A DNA stretch of 64,000 nucleotides, taken from assembly GCF_000313135.1 (NCBI RefSeq), contig NW_004457702.1, positions 984,001 to 1,048,000 of the forward strand. Reading direction: 5' to 3'. Shown here one piece after another: positions 11,070 through 23,288 of this stretch. The stretch is from Acanthamoeba castellanii str. Neff. Taxonomy: Eukaryota > Discosea > Longamoebia > Acanthamoebidae. A program made the position numbers and the translations under genes. The number at the start of each line of letters is the position of its first letter. Within the stretch, counting starts at the first letter, position 1. The notes beneath the pieces are model-generated. The model saw nothing but the letters and a program-made list of their open reading frames with translations. It searched no databases and was not told the origin of the DNA.

Positions 11070-13521
11070 TCAGGCCTCCTCGATTGCCTGCGCGGAAGGC
11101 AAGGTTGGTGGTGGTGGTCGGAGGAGGGCGCCGGAGCGCCGCCACTGGGTGTAGCAGAGGGCGGCGACGGTGACCACGCCGAAGGAGATGAGCACGAGGA
11201 TGCCGAACTGCTGGGGCGCGTAGAAGACCATGCCCATGCCGTAGGACAGCAGCGAGAACACGTTGGTGAGCGAGTACTCGACCGCGTTGACCACACCACG
11301 CGACTCCTCCGGCACGTACTCCTACAACGTGTGTCGTGTGAGCGCACACACCACCGCACACGTGCACACGCGCGCGCACACACACCGCACGCGCGCACAC
11401 TCAAGTGCGCACCTGCATGATTTGGCGCTCGGCGAGGTCGAAGGTCCAGAGGCCCATGCGCGAGAGGATGAGAAAGAGTAGGAAGGCCCAGATGGACCAG
11501 TTGTAGGGCGTGGAGTACTCGGCCAGGAAGCTGCCCGCCAGCGCGGCGCCGTCGAGCGGCCCGTCACCGAGAAGGCCGGCCAAGTGGAGGAAGTTGGGCA
11601 CGAAGAAGAACACCACGCACACCAACAAACACGCGTCCTGCCCCCAAATTGCGTACATTCCTGCGCACACACCACCGCACACGCACACGCGCGCACCGCA
11701 CACACGCACGCACACGCTCAGAGAAGTGTTGGCTCGGCTGAAAGTGTAATGGTGCAGAGTTGAGTGGGGTACCGGTCTTTTCGATGCCGAAGCGCTTGAA
11801 GAGGGTGGAGGTGAAGAAGGTCGGGATCATGCCGACCACGGACGACGCGCCCGTGTACAGCGCGATGTAAATCTCGTTGATGCCGTGCGTCAGCAGATAC
11901 GCCGACATCAGCGCTCCCGGACTTAAGTCGCACACGACACGACACGACCCGCATGACACACGACACACACGACACGCGGTGAGATGTTTGTAAAACTTGA
12001 CGTGAGAGGAGAGGGCAAACCTGAGCGCGGTCCAATAGAGGAGGGTGTAGGCGAAGCTGACGAGGAAGATGCGCTGGGAGCTGATGTAGGTGGCCCAGCC
12101 GGCCCACAGCGTGGCGAAGGCGTTGCCCGACGACGACGAGGCCGACTGGAGCGTCTTCTGGAGGGCCGGCACGCTGCCGTAGACGCGGAGCAGAGCCCAG
12201 ATCTCGGGCACGATCGACACCGCATTCCACGCGCCCACGAACACCAGGCACAGCGCTGGCAGTAATATAAAATTTAAATATATATAATTTAAACGATAAT
12301 GCAATGATTTTATCTATTGATATAATAATTCCAGGAATAAATTACTAGGGAGGACGTACTGCGAGAGGTGAAGGCCATGACGAGCGAGAAGGCCACCGGC
12401 GCAGCGACCTTGCAGAAGAGGCTGATCCGCGTCACCGTCGCGTTGGCATCTGTTGTGGCGGTCCATCTGGTGTGAGCGAAGGGGGCAGGAGGGGCCGACG
12501 ACGGGGAGGGGCGTGCCGGTGAGGGCCTCTCGGTCGCCGTTGGTGATGACCACAACCCAGTCGCGGCCCACCGCAATTTCCTCCACCATCGACGCCAGAG
12601 CCGCAATCGCGCCCACCTGGAGGTCGTCCGCGCACCGATTGTGTCAGTGGTGTGCGGTGTGTGCGGTGTGTGCGGCGTGTGTGCCGTGTGCGGTGTGTGC
12701 GGTGTGTGCGGTGTGTGCGGTGGGTTGTAGCTGTACGAAGACGAGAGCGGCGAAGAGGACGTCGAAGTGCCAGTTGCCCAAGGGCGGATGGGGTGCGCCA
12801 AAGGGCAGAATGAAGTAGAGGATGACCGCGCATATCAGCACGCACACGTTTTGCGTGATGAGCGACAGCGTGATGACCCGCTTGCGGTCCACGTCGTCCA
12901 CCATCTTGCCCATCATCGTCCCTTATAGCACATATCAATATAAATATAAGTTTGTATAGATATATAAACAAGATATTTATATATCTATATATATTGTGGG
13001 CTGCCGTACCTAAGATGACGCAAGCCAGCTGGGTGGCGAATGGGAAGGCGGAGGCCGGCAGCAAGCTGTCGGTGAACACCGACGTCAGCAAGATCGGCAC
13101 CTGGCCAGGTGTCGCGCGCCACACAGCACACGCCACAGGTCAATATGCCTCGGCGCGAGCGCACATCACTTATCGTAGAGAGGGTCGTGTGATATGTAGG
13201 ATATATACGGCAAATTCCCACATGCGATTGCCCCAGGCCGAGAGGAAGGAGCTGAAGTAGAGCAGTCGCAGCATGCGGCCTCGCTCCCACTGACCCTCAT
13301 CTTTACACCCACAGGCCAAAGTCCCAATTTGTGAGCACGTGCCCATATATTTGTTTATATATTACCTCAGAGTAACATGTTCGTCTCGCCGTCGGGCGGG
13401 GACTGAAGGTACCTTGGTCTCCGGCGAGGCTGCCGATAGTTTGGTAGGTGCGCTTGGGGGCCAGCAGCCCCGTCGTCTCCTTCGACCCCTTCGTCGTCCC
13501 CTCCTCCACCCACGAGTCCAT
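11070..13521 (-). CDS. SLC40A1: Ferroportin (SLC40A1 family iron exporter)
   Basis: Multi-pass transporter of the ferroportin family, which exports ferrous iron from the cytosol. After a short cytosolic leader (MDSWVEEGTTKGSK) the second exon gives LLYFSSFLSAWGNRMWEFA, the family TM1 motif. Next come VPILLTSVFTDSLLPASA, TMMGKMVDDVDRKRVITLSL (the loop after TM2) and MVEEIAVGRDWVVVI (TM4 region), all as in human ferroportin. The last exons encode SRMGLWTFDLAERQIMQ and VPEESRGVVNAVEYSLTNVF, matching the TM9-TM10 signature, and end QAIEEA. The stop is only 60 bp from the AP-4 epsilon stop, so the two genes are convergent; a reverse-strand AATAAA lies between them. Several introns hold GTGTGCG or CACGAC repeats. 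Localisation (plasma or vacuolar membrane) cannot be told from sequence. Confidence 0.9.
12645..12725. repeat. GTGTGCG-type simple repeat in a ferroportin intron
   Basis: Imperfect tandem copies of GTGTGCG fill most of an intron of the ferroportin gene. It is one of several intron-confined G/T-C microsatellites in this window. Confidence 0.85.
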
Positions 13522-13856
13522 TGTGCCGCACCGTCTTGCGGCGCACTGCGTTGGAATTTGAGAAAGAAAAGTGACCGCTGGCTGTATTGGGCCTCGGCCA
13601 CCGGAGTTGCAACGGCCGCACATGCCTCGCATACCACCACACCCGGGACCAACAAGAACCCGAGCCAAAAAGAAGAGTAGAATAGGCGTCTACTTGATGG
13701 TGGTGGTGGCCACCAATCAATCAAGTCACAGTCTTTTGTTGTACAAAAAGCAAAGCAGCCTGCAGGAGGCCTCAGTCCTGGGTTTATTCTTTGCCGCCTT
13801 CGGACCGCACGAATTTTTCTGTGCCACACGAGAGAAACGCAGAGAGAGAGAGAGAG
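13522..13856. promoter_or_regulatory. Spacer between ferroportin start and RhoGEF stop
   Basis: 335 bp between two minus-strand genes. It must contain the ferroportin promoter and the RhoGEF 3' end. No coding exon or recognised regulatory motif was seen; a GA-rich tract lies at about 13841-13855. Confidence 0.3.
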
Positions 13857-16758
13857 TCAGCTGAATGCAGCGTCCGGAGCGGTCACAGGCGCGCCAGAGC
13901 GTGCGCTGCAATGTAAGGGTGAGATCGGGGTACCGGCGGTGGCGGGACTCGACGATCCGCCGATGAGCGAGTTGTGCGGAAGTTGCACCAGGGCCTGCGA
14001 CACCTCGTCCATCCACATCGTCTGCAAAGAAACGTGATAATTAGTTCGTGCGTGCGTGTCGTGTCGTGTCGTGCGTGCGTGCGGGTTGCTTGCCTTTTCC
14101 TGCTCGGTGGCTGCCTCGACGGTGATCTTGTCGGCGGCCTCCCGGCCCACCAGGGTGAACCCGAACTTGACGGCTCGGTCCTCCCATACGTAGCTACCGC
14201 GCAGGGTGATCTTACCGCTCTTGGCCTGGTACTTGTTCTTCTTCTTGACCGCCAGCACCACGATGTCGTTGAACAGCAACACCGTACAATTCTGTCGATT
14301 GCAACACACGACACGCACGGCGTGAGCAGTCGGAGTGCACGTATATCGTGCGTCGTGTGTCGTGTGTGTCGTGTGTGTCGTGTGTGTCGTGTGTGTCGTG
14401 TGTGTCGTGTGTGTCGTGTGTGTCGTGTGTGTCGTGTGTGTCGTGTGTGTCGTGTGTGTCGTGTGTGTCGTGTGTGTCGTGTGTGTCGTGTGGTGTGGCC
14501 AACCTTGATGATGGTGGTGCCGAGAACAACGCGAGGGAAGGTCCCCTCGCGGAGGAACTTGCGCGTGGCCTCCACGAGCTTGAGCCCCTGGGTCGCGTTC
14601 ATTTGTTCAGCCAAATCCGCTCAGGTTTGACCCAACTGAACACTTGTGCAACTGCAGTTGGTGGTATCTAAAAGTACGTACGGGCTCGAGGAACTGCTGC
14701 TGGATCTGGACCAGCTTGGTCAGATTCTCGTTCTTCCGTTTCTGTGTCACAACGTAGTGAGTGGGATGAGATCAACACACACACACACACAGAATCGACG
14801 AACTGTGGTGGAAAGAGGAGTGCGCGCACGTTTTCGTTGACCGTCAGCACCACCTTCTGCACGCCGTCGTAGCATCGGGCCAGGTTGTCGTAGTCCGGGT
14901 GTGTCGGCGGCGTGTGCCTCAACAGAGCCTGTTCGGTCACGTCCACCAACAAAATGTAAATAATCATTTTAATCATAATCATCATAATCACCATAATCGT
15001 CGTCGTCGTCAGTAGGGGGGTTGTACCTGGATGAGCAGAGGGTACTTGGTGAGGCGCTGCATGGGCTTGATGAGGTAGCTCTCCAGGTCGAGGTTCTTGC
15101 ATTCCTTGCGCGACTGAATCGACTCCAGGAACGGCGGCAGCTGTTGCATTGCAAGCGGAAACGGAACGGAACAAAATGCGCACGTGGAGAGCAGTCAATC
15201 AATCAATCGAATTTGGTCGCGTACGATGAGTTATGAGCGACGCACCTCCCACTTGGCCTCCTTGAGGCTGATGAGACGGGAGTGGGCGATCTCGTAGTTG
15301 GAACAGTACTGGGTGTACAGCTTGAGATACGCGATCTGGAAATGATCATTTTGGCCAACACACACGACACACACACGACACACACACACACAGGTGAGCG
15401 ACGCCAAGGCCAGGACGCGAGCCCCAAAAATGAAAGCAAAAGCGAAAACGAAGAGAGAACGAAAGAGAGGAGGGGGGAAAGAGCGAGAAGGGAAGGAAGG
15501 TGACGCACGAAGGTCTGGAACCGTTCGCCCACGTTGAGGGACTCCATGGGGAGTGTGTCGAGCCCCTCCAGCGAGTTGAACAGCACCTGCACCAACCCAT
15601 TGCCGCACATCAGTGTGAGTGATCAATCATTTCAATGGCTGCCACGTTTTTGGCGGCGCGTTAAAGAAGACATTCTCATCGCATGCCCGAGAAGGGGCTG
15701 TACCTTGTTGAGGTTTCGAATCTGTTCGATGTTGGAGAAGATGGCCGACATGTCGGCAGGCTCCACCATCCTCGACTCCTTGAGCTTGGCCATCCACACC
15801 TGCGTGCGTCGACGAAAAAAGCGTGTTCAGTGTTCAGTGGTGTGGCTTCACAAACAAGAAGGCGCAAAGAGCGAGTGAGCCGGTCACGAATTGACGAAGT
15901 ACCTCAACGACGAGGTCGAGGTCGGCGTTGTAGTTGCGCTCGGTGGCGAGCAGCTCGAGCAGCGTCTCGCGGTGAATGTCCACCTTCTTGGCCGGTGTCG
16001 GGGATTTGGGAATGGACTGAGGCGACGAAATGGTCAACTCCCCCGTGTCCTCCTCTGTCAACCAAACCCCACAAAATCAGCACCTTCCTGTACGCACGCA
16101 CACGCACACGCACACGCACACGCACACGCACACGCACACGCACAACCGCACACGCACAACCGCACACGCACCCGATTCTCCGCGGCCTAGGATGATGCTA
16201 GAGCCACTGCTTTCTTCGTCAGCGTCTTCCTCATCGTCACCATCGTCGGCTTCTTGTGTGTCATTGTCGAGCACGATCGGCGCAATGAATGCCACCGACC
16301 ACCTTTGGTTACACAATACATGCATCAGACACGCCGTCTCCTCCTCAACTTTCTGCGGTCGTTGTGGGCGCCCACGTTACCTGACAAGATCGGTTCGGTC
16401 TGACGCAGGAGCCTGTGCGGCAGCCGTTGGCTGCGTTTGCGACACGGACTGTGGCGCAGGCGTGGTCTGTGCACCACAAGAAATCATTATTGAGCGAAGC
16501 CCAACAGGCCGAGGTTCCAACACAACAGAGCGGCGTACCTCGGGCGTGGGAACCTCGGCCTGTTGGGCTTCGCTCGTGGCGGCGCTGCTATCGACGTCCG
16601 CCTTCTGCTCTGCGCCATCCGGCTGGGACTGGGGCGGGGCCTGCGATTCCGCGTCGGCGTCCTTGGCCTTTTCTTTCTCCTTTTCCTTCTCCTTTTCCTT
16701 TTGCCTCTTCTCTTCGTTCTTGAGGGCCACCACCCAATCGAATATGTCTTGGCCCTGC

Positions 16759-16813
<55 letters not shown>

Positions 16814-18782
16814 GTCAGAATTGACGTTGAGTGAAAAGGAGTGAGCCGTTAGGTACCTCTTTCGTCTTAAACTCAAACATCTCGACGTTCTTGCGTCGGG
16901 GTTTGCCGACGACCATGTAGAACTGCTTGACGCTGTGGCCCACGTGCTTGATGTCGGCCAGCGGGAACTTGGCGGTCTTCTCCTCCGGCACCATGACCTG
17001 GATGCTGGTCGAGTCGATGTAGAGCATCGTCTTCTTGCGTCGCACCTCGCGCGCGTACTTCTTGATCGGCGGCGCCGACGCCACGTCCCAGTTCTTTTCC
17101 ACCTTGAACGTCACACTGCCGGCTCGCTGTGCGCGTGTCAGGTCAGTTCATCAGATCGGAGCTAACTGGAATGCTCGGAGATAAAGAATAAACATGGGTA
17201 CGTTGCAATAGAATTGCCGAGGCGCGTTGATGTCGTGTGCGCTCGCCGAGCTGCCGCCCGAGGGCGGCCCCGGCGCGCCGGCGTCGGCCTTCTCCCGCTG
17301 CTCCTTGTCCTTGTCGTTGAAGAGCGTGAGCGTGGAGCCCTTCTTCTTTTTCTTGGGTCCCTTGGTCATGCCCACCAGGCTGCCCATGCGGCGGTGCAGG
17401 GTGCCGCCGGCGCCGCTGATGCCCGAACCCGCCGATCCCAGCGAGCCGACGGCGCTTCCGCTGCTGCCAGCCGCGCCGCCGCCGCCGGGCGAGGCCAGGG
17501 TGAGAGACGACGCGGAGCCGAGCGAAGGCGTCGCGGCCCCGTTGCTGTTGCTGTTGTCGACACGCACGATCTGCGAGCCGCGTCGCGAGCTCTTCTTCCT
17601 TCCGCTTCCGCCGTCCTCGAGCGCCTCCTTAAGCTTCTCCTCGAGCTCCTTCTCCTCGTCGTCGAGCCGCTTGAGCTCCTTGATCAGCTTCTCGCGCTTT
17701 TCCTTGACCTTGCGCAGCCGCTTCTCGAGATCGTCGACGGTCGCGCCGGCCGATGACGACGAGAACACGGACAGGAGCGACGACGTCGAGATCGTCGAGC
17801 CGAGGCCCGGCATGAACGACGGCCCGCTGCCGCCACTGCTGCCGCCGCCGGAGGTCCGCCGGGGCGATTGACAGGCCTGCTCGGCCGCAGCCGCCGTCGA
17901 TTTGCTGACGTCAGCGCCTGCCATCGCTGACGCCCGAGGCGAGTCTGCTGACTTCATCACCTGTTGCTGGTGGTTGGCCGCGTGGGCCGACGTGGGGATC
18001 GTGTCGCCCGACGATGACGGCGACGACGGCGTCAGCTTCAGCGAAGGCGTCGGCGTCGACGGTGAGGAGTTCTCACTCGCCGACGTCGACGTCGACGCTG
18101 AAGACGACGAAGACGCAAGCGGGGAGTGAGGGACGGTGGCGGGCGAAGAAGGCGCGGCGGGCGAAGAGGAGATGGTCTGCGAGCCCGGCCGACGTGCGGG
18201 CACGAGCGGCTTCTTGGCGGTCAGTGCCGGCGGCCGCGCCAGCGGCGAGGGAGACGACGGAGCTGCGCCTCCCGCCGCAGCGCCATCGCTCGACGACTCA
18301 GTCTCTGTCGCAGCAGCAGCAGCATCGGCCGCCGGCGTTGGCATAGGCGCGGCCGCCTCGCTCACCGGTGGTTTGGAAGAGGCGCTGGCCAGCGGCGCTG
18401 GCGTAGAGGTGGCAGCGTCGCTGGCGGGCTGTGGCTCCTGCTCCTGCTCCTGCCGGGGAGTGGACGGGTCGGGTGTTGAGGTGGCAGCGGGTGCGGCGGT
18501 GGCCGCTGGGCCGACGGGCGTGGGCGGCAGACCGGGCAGTGGTTTGCCGGGCCGAGCGAGGCGGGGCTTGGCCGCGGTGGGCGGCGCCGGCGGCTGTTGT
18601 GGAGAAAGTGATGACGAGGCCGACGAAGACGACGACAAGGAGGAGGTGGAGGCGGTGGAAGTGGAGGACTTGTCGAGCATGGCGTTGAGGGTGGAGGCCG
18701 ATGACGAGGTGGTGCCGTGCGGCGTCGGTGGCGCAGGCCTTCGTAGGGTCGCCATAGCAGCGACGTTGCGCGTGGCGGCCAT
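13857..18782 (-). CDS. RhoGEF (DH-PH) with an N-terminal PH-like domain and a long disordered leader
   Basis: Predicted guanine nucleotide exchange factor for Rho/Rac GTPases. The first exon (18782 to about 17210) encodes MAATRNVAAMATLRRP and roughly 520 residues of Pro/Ser/Ala-rich sequence ending in a coiled coil (LEKRLRKVKEKREKLIKELK). Exons at 17130-16640 give a PH/PTB-like fold (VTFKVEKNWDVA, MLYIDSTSIQVM, GQDIFDWVVALKNEEKRQK) and a Lys/Glu run. The DH domain starts VDIHRETLLELLATERNYNA and continues with WMAKLKES, IEQIRNLNKVLFNSLEGL, YCSNYEIAHSRLISLKEAKW and YLIKPMQRLTKYPLLIQALL, the diagnostic CR3 helix. A final PH domain (VLLFNDIVVLAVKKKNKY) precedes the stop. The DH-PH core is secure; the join of leader to core rests on one in-frame splice (N|RAGSVTF). 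Confidence 0.85.
14350..14492. repeat. 9-bp tandem repeat (GTGTGTCGT), about 15 copies
   Basis: Near-perfect head-to-tail copies of GTGTGTCGT occupy an intron of the RhoGEF gene just before the exon encoding the PH-domain strand ending IIKV. No spacers, so it is a minisatellite rather than a CRISPR array. Confidence 0.95.
16092..16172. repeat. CGCACA simple repeat in a RhoGEF intron
   Basis: Tandem CGCACA hexamers with two interruptions (CACAACCG) lie in a RhoGEF intron between the region upstream of the DH domain and the DH domain. Confidence 0.9.
16492..16575. repeat. Perfect 27-bp inverted repeat around a RhoGEF 5' splice site
   Basis: Arms at 16492-16518 and 16549-16575 are exact reverse complements (27 of 27), separated by a 30-bp loop. 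The right arm is exon sequence encoding SEAQQAEV; the left arm is inside the intron. The predicted donor GTACGC sits in the loop, so the pre-mRNA could form a hairpin around its own splice site. Confidence 0.95.
16760..16813. repeat. GTGC tetranucleotide repeat, about 13 copies
   Basis: Uninterrupted (GTGC)n in a RhoGEF intron between the PH-like domain exon and the Lys/Glu-rich exon. Confidence 0.95.
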
Positions 18783-19547
18783 CACTCCTCTCTGTCTGTG
18801 CGCACCCGAAGCCAACTAAGCATGTCAGTCCTTTTGTGGCGCCGTCGCTTTTTTCTTGGTCTCTCGCATGTAGTGGGTCTTCTTGCCGATCGCCGGCGGG
18901 CCAAAGGCCACAAAAATGCGGTGGTGCCATGGAAGAGCGAAGACCAAACGTCGGTTGGGGGGGGGGCAATAACGAAAAGATCGAAAAAGACGACGAAGAA
19001 CGAAAAGGAACAACAAGACGGCGCTTCACTTTGTAAGAGATGGGCGTTTGCGGAGGACAAGCGGGAACCTTTTGGGTTGTCGGCCTTCTTCTTGTGGTTG
19101 CTGCGCGAGCTCTCTTTTGCGATAAAGAGAAATGCTATTTCTCTCGACCAGCTATGTCTATGAGCCCCTGGGCAACCCAAATTACACCAAAAAGAGAAAA
19201 ACCAGTGCCTGCTTTGCATTCTTGTGAATTTATTTGTTATTTTTGTTGTATTTCCAGGCCTTTCTTTCTACCACAGCTCCGTGTGGCCTTCTTCGGCTAC
19301 CAGGAACGTTGTCCATCGACTTGGTGAACGCAAGGCGATCTTACAGAATCGATCCCCCAACCGGTTCACCAGCACGTTAGGCAATTAATCTCACTTCCCA
19401 TTTTATTTTGTTCTTGATTACCAGGTTAACTTTAACGATTTATTTTCCTGTTTTTTAAAAATATCTTGTTCCATTTTTTTGAAGCTGCTCCCATCCAATT
19501 GGATGTGTGGACGTTAAGATTAATCTTGCTTGGCACCCGTGCAGAGC
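18783..19547. promoter_or_regulatory. Divergent intergenic spacer between RhoGEF and coiled-coil gene
   Basis: About 765 bp between divergent start codons. It contains a G9 run near 18957 and a T-rich block (about 19390-19490) ahead of the plus-strand gene. No exon with convincing coding character was seen, but an untranslated first exon of the plus-strand gene could lie here because its first ATG is directly preceded by an acceptor-like CCGTGCAG. Confidence 0.3.
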
Positions 19548-22500
19548 ATGGAGGGGCTGCCACTGCCCTACAAAGAAGACGAGGACGTCGAGTTTGCCGA
19601 CCTCTCCGCAGCCACCACCAACTGTACTCACTCAACCCCTTCTCTGCATACCATTTGCCCCATGCGCTTGAGCGTGGGTGCGGTGCATCGAGGCCTCAAC
19701 GCTGTGCGTGTGCGTGTGCGTGCGTGTGCGTGCGTTTTACTTTGCGTCGCGCTGCTGCGGAACCGACCAGATAACGAATTGCACAACGGGCTCGATGATG
19801 CGGGTGACGGTGACATTGTCGACGACGGCGAAGGCGACGGCGGCGGCCCGGTCGTCGTGGACGAGGAGGAGGTGGAGCGCGGCATGAAGGAGTTCGAGGA
19901 GAAGCTCAAGCTCAGCTCCTTTTCGCGCAAGCGCGAGCTCGAGAAGCAGAAGCGGCTGAGCCTGATGATGGCCAAGTACTCCTCGCTCTCGCCCTCGTCC
20001 TCCGCCTCGGGCACGCCCGGCTCGCCCACCTCCGCCGCCCGCGCCGCCTCGCTCCTGTCCGGCTCGTCGGCGTCGCCCTTCGCCTCGTCGTCGCTGACGC
20101 CCCACGGCGCGTCGTCGTCGCTGTCGTCGCCGATGACGTCAGCATCGCCGCTCCACGCCTCGTCGCCGTTCTACGAGGAGGAGACGGGCGAGCGGAGGCG
20201 CGAGCTGGAGGAGCTGCGGATACGACTCGCGGCCAAGGACACCGAGATCAAGCGGCTCATCCGCGAGAAGCAGGAGGAGCGCCGGAAGGCCGAGGAGAAA
20301 GAGAAGACGCGGCGCGAGGTCGAGGAGAAGTGGCAGGAGAGCATCGCCGAGATCGAGGTAACGCACCGCACTCACCGCACACACTCGTGTCCGCACTTCT
20401 TTGTTAACTAACGCACGACACACACGACACACATCACCGCACACGCACTCAGTTGCTGAAATCGTCGCTGGAGAGTCAGCAGATCATTTTGAAGGACCTG
20501 CAGGAGAAGGAGGAAGAGCGTAAGGAGAGAGAAGCCGAAACCGAGGCCGAAAAGGCCTATTTTCACCAGGAGCTCGAGGTATTACTCATTTTATTGTTTA
20601 TATTTGTAATTTTTTGTTTATATTTGTTATTATTATTATATTTGTAATTTGTATTATTTTTTTGTAGTTTATTATTATAAAATTGTTATTTGTGCTCATC
20701 GTTCGCCGTGTGCAGCAAAAGCTGAGAGAGAAGGCGGAGGATCTCGAGGAGGAGCTGATTTTCCGGGAGGAGGAGGTGAAGAAGATGGAGGAGCAACTCA
20801 CACAGCTCGACGAGGAGCGGGAGCGGGAGAAGGGCCTGGCGGCCAAGCTCAAGGCCAAGCTGGCCGACCTCACCAAAGAGCTGGCGGCGCGCGACAAGGA
20901 ATTCAAGGAATTCAAGGCCGCCAAGCAGGACGCCCGCGACAAGGAGTCCACCGAAAAGGACAAGCGGATGCAGGAGCTCGAGGCCAGGGTCAAAAAGATG
21001 CAGAAGGAGCGCGAGCTCTACAAGAAGATGAAGGCCGACGCGGCCCAGCGCGACCGGGAGCTCAAGGAGGTCATGGCCGCGACGCAGACGCTCAAGGAGG
21101 GACTGGGCCAGGCCAAGCAGGAGCTCGAAGCCCGGGCCGACGACGAGCGCCAACGGCTCGACGAGCTCGAGGCCTTGCGACGCACCCTGGCCGAGCGCGA
21201 GAGTGAGGCCGAGGCCCTGCGCGCGTGGAAGGCCCAGCGCGAGGCCGAGGCGGAAGCTGAGGCGCGCGCCCGGGCGGAGGCGGAGGAGCGCGAGCGACTT
21301 GCGTGGGAGGCCAAGCTCGCCGCCGCGCTGGCCGAGGAGCAGAGCGCGCGCGAGCGCGACACCGCCGAGCTGCGACGACAGCTCGACGCCGCGCTCGCCC
21401 AGCAGCAACAGGACAAGCAGAAGGAGGACGAGAAGGAAAAAGAAAAGGAAATGGAACGAGAAAAGCAAAGGCAGCAGCAGAAGGCCGACGAGGAGGCCGC
21501 GGCCGCGGCACAGCGAATCCACTCGGCCTCGATCGCGTCGATGATGGGGAGCTCCGTCACGCGGGAGCTGGTCACGGCCGCGCGCGAGGAGCTCGACATG
21601 GTGCACTACCTCACGGCCGAGGTCGAGGCCATGATCCACAAGAACGAGGCCGAGGCGGTGGCGGCGGACGAGGGCACCTACGCGGTGTGGAACGCGCGCA
21701 AGAGCGAGGCGCTGGCGGCCATCAACGACCTCAAGCAGTGGAGCGAGAAGGTGGCCAAGTACGCCGAGGAGGCCACCCAGAAGCCCAAGGATATCGTCCT
21801 CCAGGAGCGCCTCATGGGCTCGCAGAAGCAGATGGGCAAGCGCTTCGAGAAGATGATCGCCCTCTCCCTGCCCCTCTCCCCCTCGCCCACACGGTACCCC
21901 CAACTTTATTATTATTATTAGGATTCGTAATTATAGTATTTTATAGTATTTATATTTGTATTAATACGTTTGTTTATGTTTCTATGTTAGGCAGGAGCAG
22001 CTGCGGACGGCGCTGGAGACGCTCACGGCGCTGCACAAGGATCAGGACGAGGAGGACGGCTCGGAGTCGCTTCTGGGCGGTAGCGACAGTCTGAACTCGT
22101 CGTCGTCTTCCGTGTCGCTCTCTTCGTCGCTTAGCGAGCTGCCCGCGGTGGCCCCGACGACGAAACCACCACCGCAGCAGGAAGAGGCCGCGAAGAACAT
22201 TGAGACGACGCCGGCCGCGGCGGCTGCCGCTGCGGTGCCATCGCCAGCGGTGGAAGTCGCGGTGAACGGGGCGCCCGCTGAGGCTAGCCAGCCATCACCG
22301 CGCCAAGGGGCAGACCAAAGCGCGAAAGCGACGACGGAGAAGAGCGAAAACGAAGCTTCACCGCAAGTGGTGGAACAGAAGGTGGCGCCTGTCGCCGTGC
22401 GATCGGCGGCCGAACCCGCGGCGTCGAACGGTGGCGGAAAGGGCGGCAAGGGCAAGTCGCCCAGCGTGATCACGCTGGCGCAGAAGACGGTCGACAAGGT

Positions 22501-22983
22501 GGACCACGTGCTGGCCACACTGCGCGGACCCGACAGCGCCACGGCCGACAAGCCCGCGCTGGCCAAGGAGATCATGGAGCGGACGCAGAGCCTGCTCGAC
22601 GGGATCAAGCTCGAGATTAATAACAAGTCCACCGACACCAACGTCCGTGCCCAGCTTTCCCAAGCCGCCGGCCTCCTCCGAGACAAGTCGACGCAGCTCA
22701 AGATCATTTCGTCGGTGCGTTCACACCGATCGGGTCCCGATCACGGGCAGGTCGAGCAGACGGCGATCGAACTCAGCAAACAAGTCAAGGTACCGCGCCT
22801 CCCTCGCAGCAACACAAAGCACTGAGCACACTGCGAACTCATCATTTCCTTGACACCAACAACAACCAGGAATTGATCAACGTGCTCATTGTAGCGTCTC
22901 TCAAGAAGCGAGTGGCGGCCTCGCTCAACCAGGTGGCCGCTGTCAAGCGCGTCTTTGCCGTCTTCCAGAGCAATCAGAGCTAG
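19548..22983 (+). CDS. Long coiled-coil protein, unassigned family
   Basis: I do not recognise a named family. The N-terminus MEGLPLPYKEDEDVEF is acidic. A Ser/Ala/Pro-rich stretch is followed by several hundred residues of Glu/Lys/Arg/Ala heptads broken by short introns (LRIRLAAKDTEIKRLIREKQ, KLREKAEDLEEELIFREEEV). A non-repetitive helical block starts SVTRELVTAAREELDMVHYL and includes DLKQWSEKVAKYAEEATQK. A disordered linker leads to a C-terminal helical bundle (TVDKVDHVLATLRG, ELINVLIVASLKKRVAAS) ending FQSNQS. The two helical blocks vaguely recall vinculin/talin-type bundles, but this is only an impression. A cytoskeletal or trafficking scaffold is the natural guess. The first ATG follows an acceptor-like site, so a 5' exon may be missing. 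Confidence 0.6.
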
Positions 22984-23288
22984 AGCTGGTAGCCCTGTGT
23001 TGTACACACATCCACAAAATACACACATTATGATTTTTGCTCCTTCTCCCTTCTTTATTGTTCATCTTCATCATTGATCTTGATCTTTTTCTCCATCACC
23101 ACCTGCATGCACCTGCAAGCACACACTCGCTTTGGTCTCAAAGTGAGGAGAAGAAGAACACCAAGAAGAGGCTCTGGCATGTGCCTTGCGGGAGGTTGCA
23201 CGAATCGTGCACAAATTCCTCAAAGCAGTATTTTTCTGCCGACAGGGAAAGCCGAAGAACTTACTCACACGTCGTACTACATCGATAG
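22984..23288. other. Intergenic spacer before the C9orf72-like gene
   Basis: 305 bp between two plus-strand genes, presumably the 3' end of one and the promoter of the next. No specific motif or exon recognised. Confidence 0.3.

Noticed and set aside
14350..14492. CRISPR-like array
   Set aside because: The copies are directly adjacent 9-mers without spacers, and the setting is a eukaryotic intron.
16757..16870. His/Arg/Thr-Ala repeat peptide from the GTGC tract
   Set aside because: It is a microsatellite translation inside an intron of the RhoGEF gene.
20686..21903. 405-residue minus-strand open frame opposite the coiled-coil gene
   Set aside because: Leu-rich mirror of Glu/Lys codons; no independent start context or motifs.
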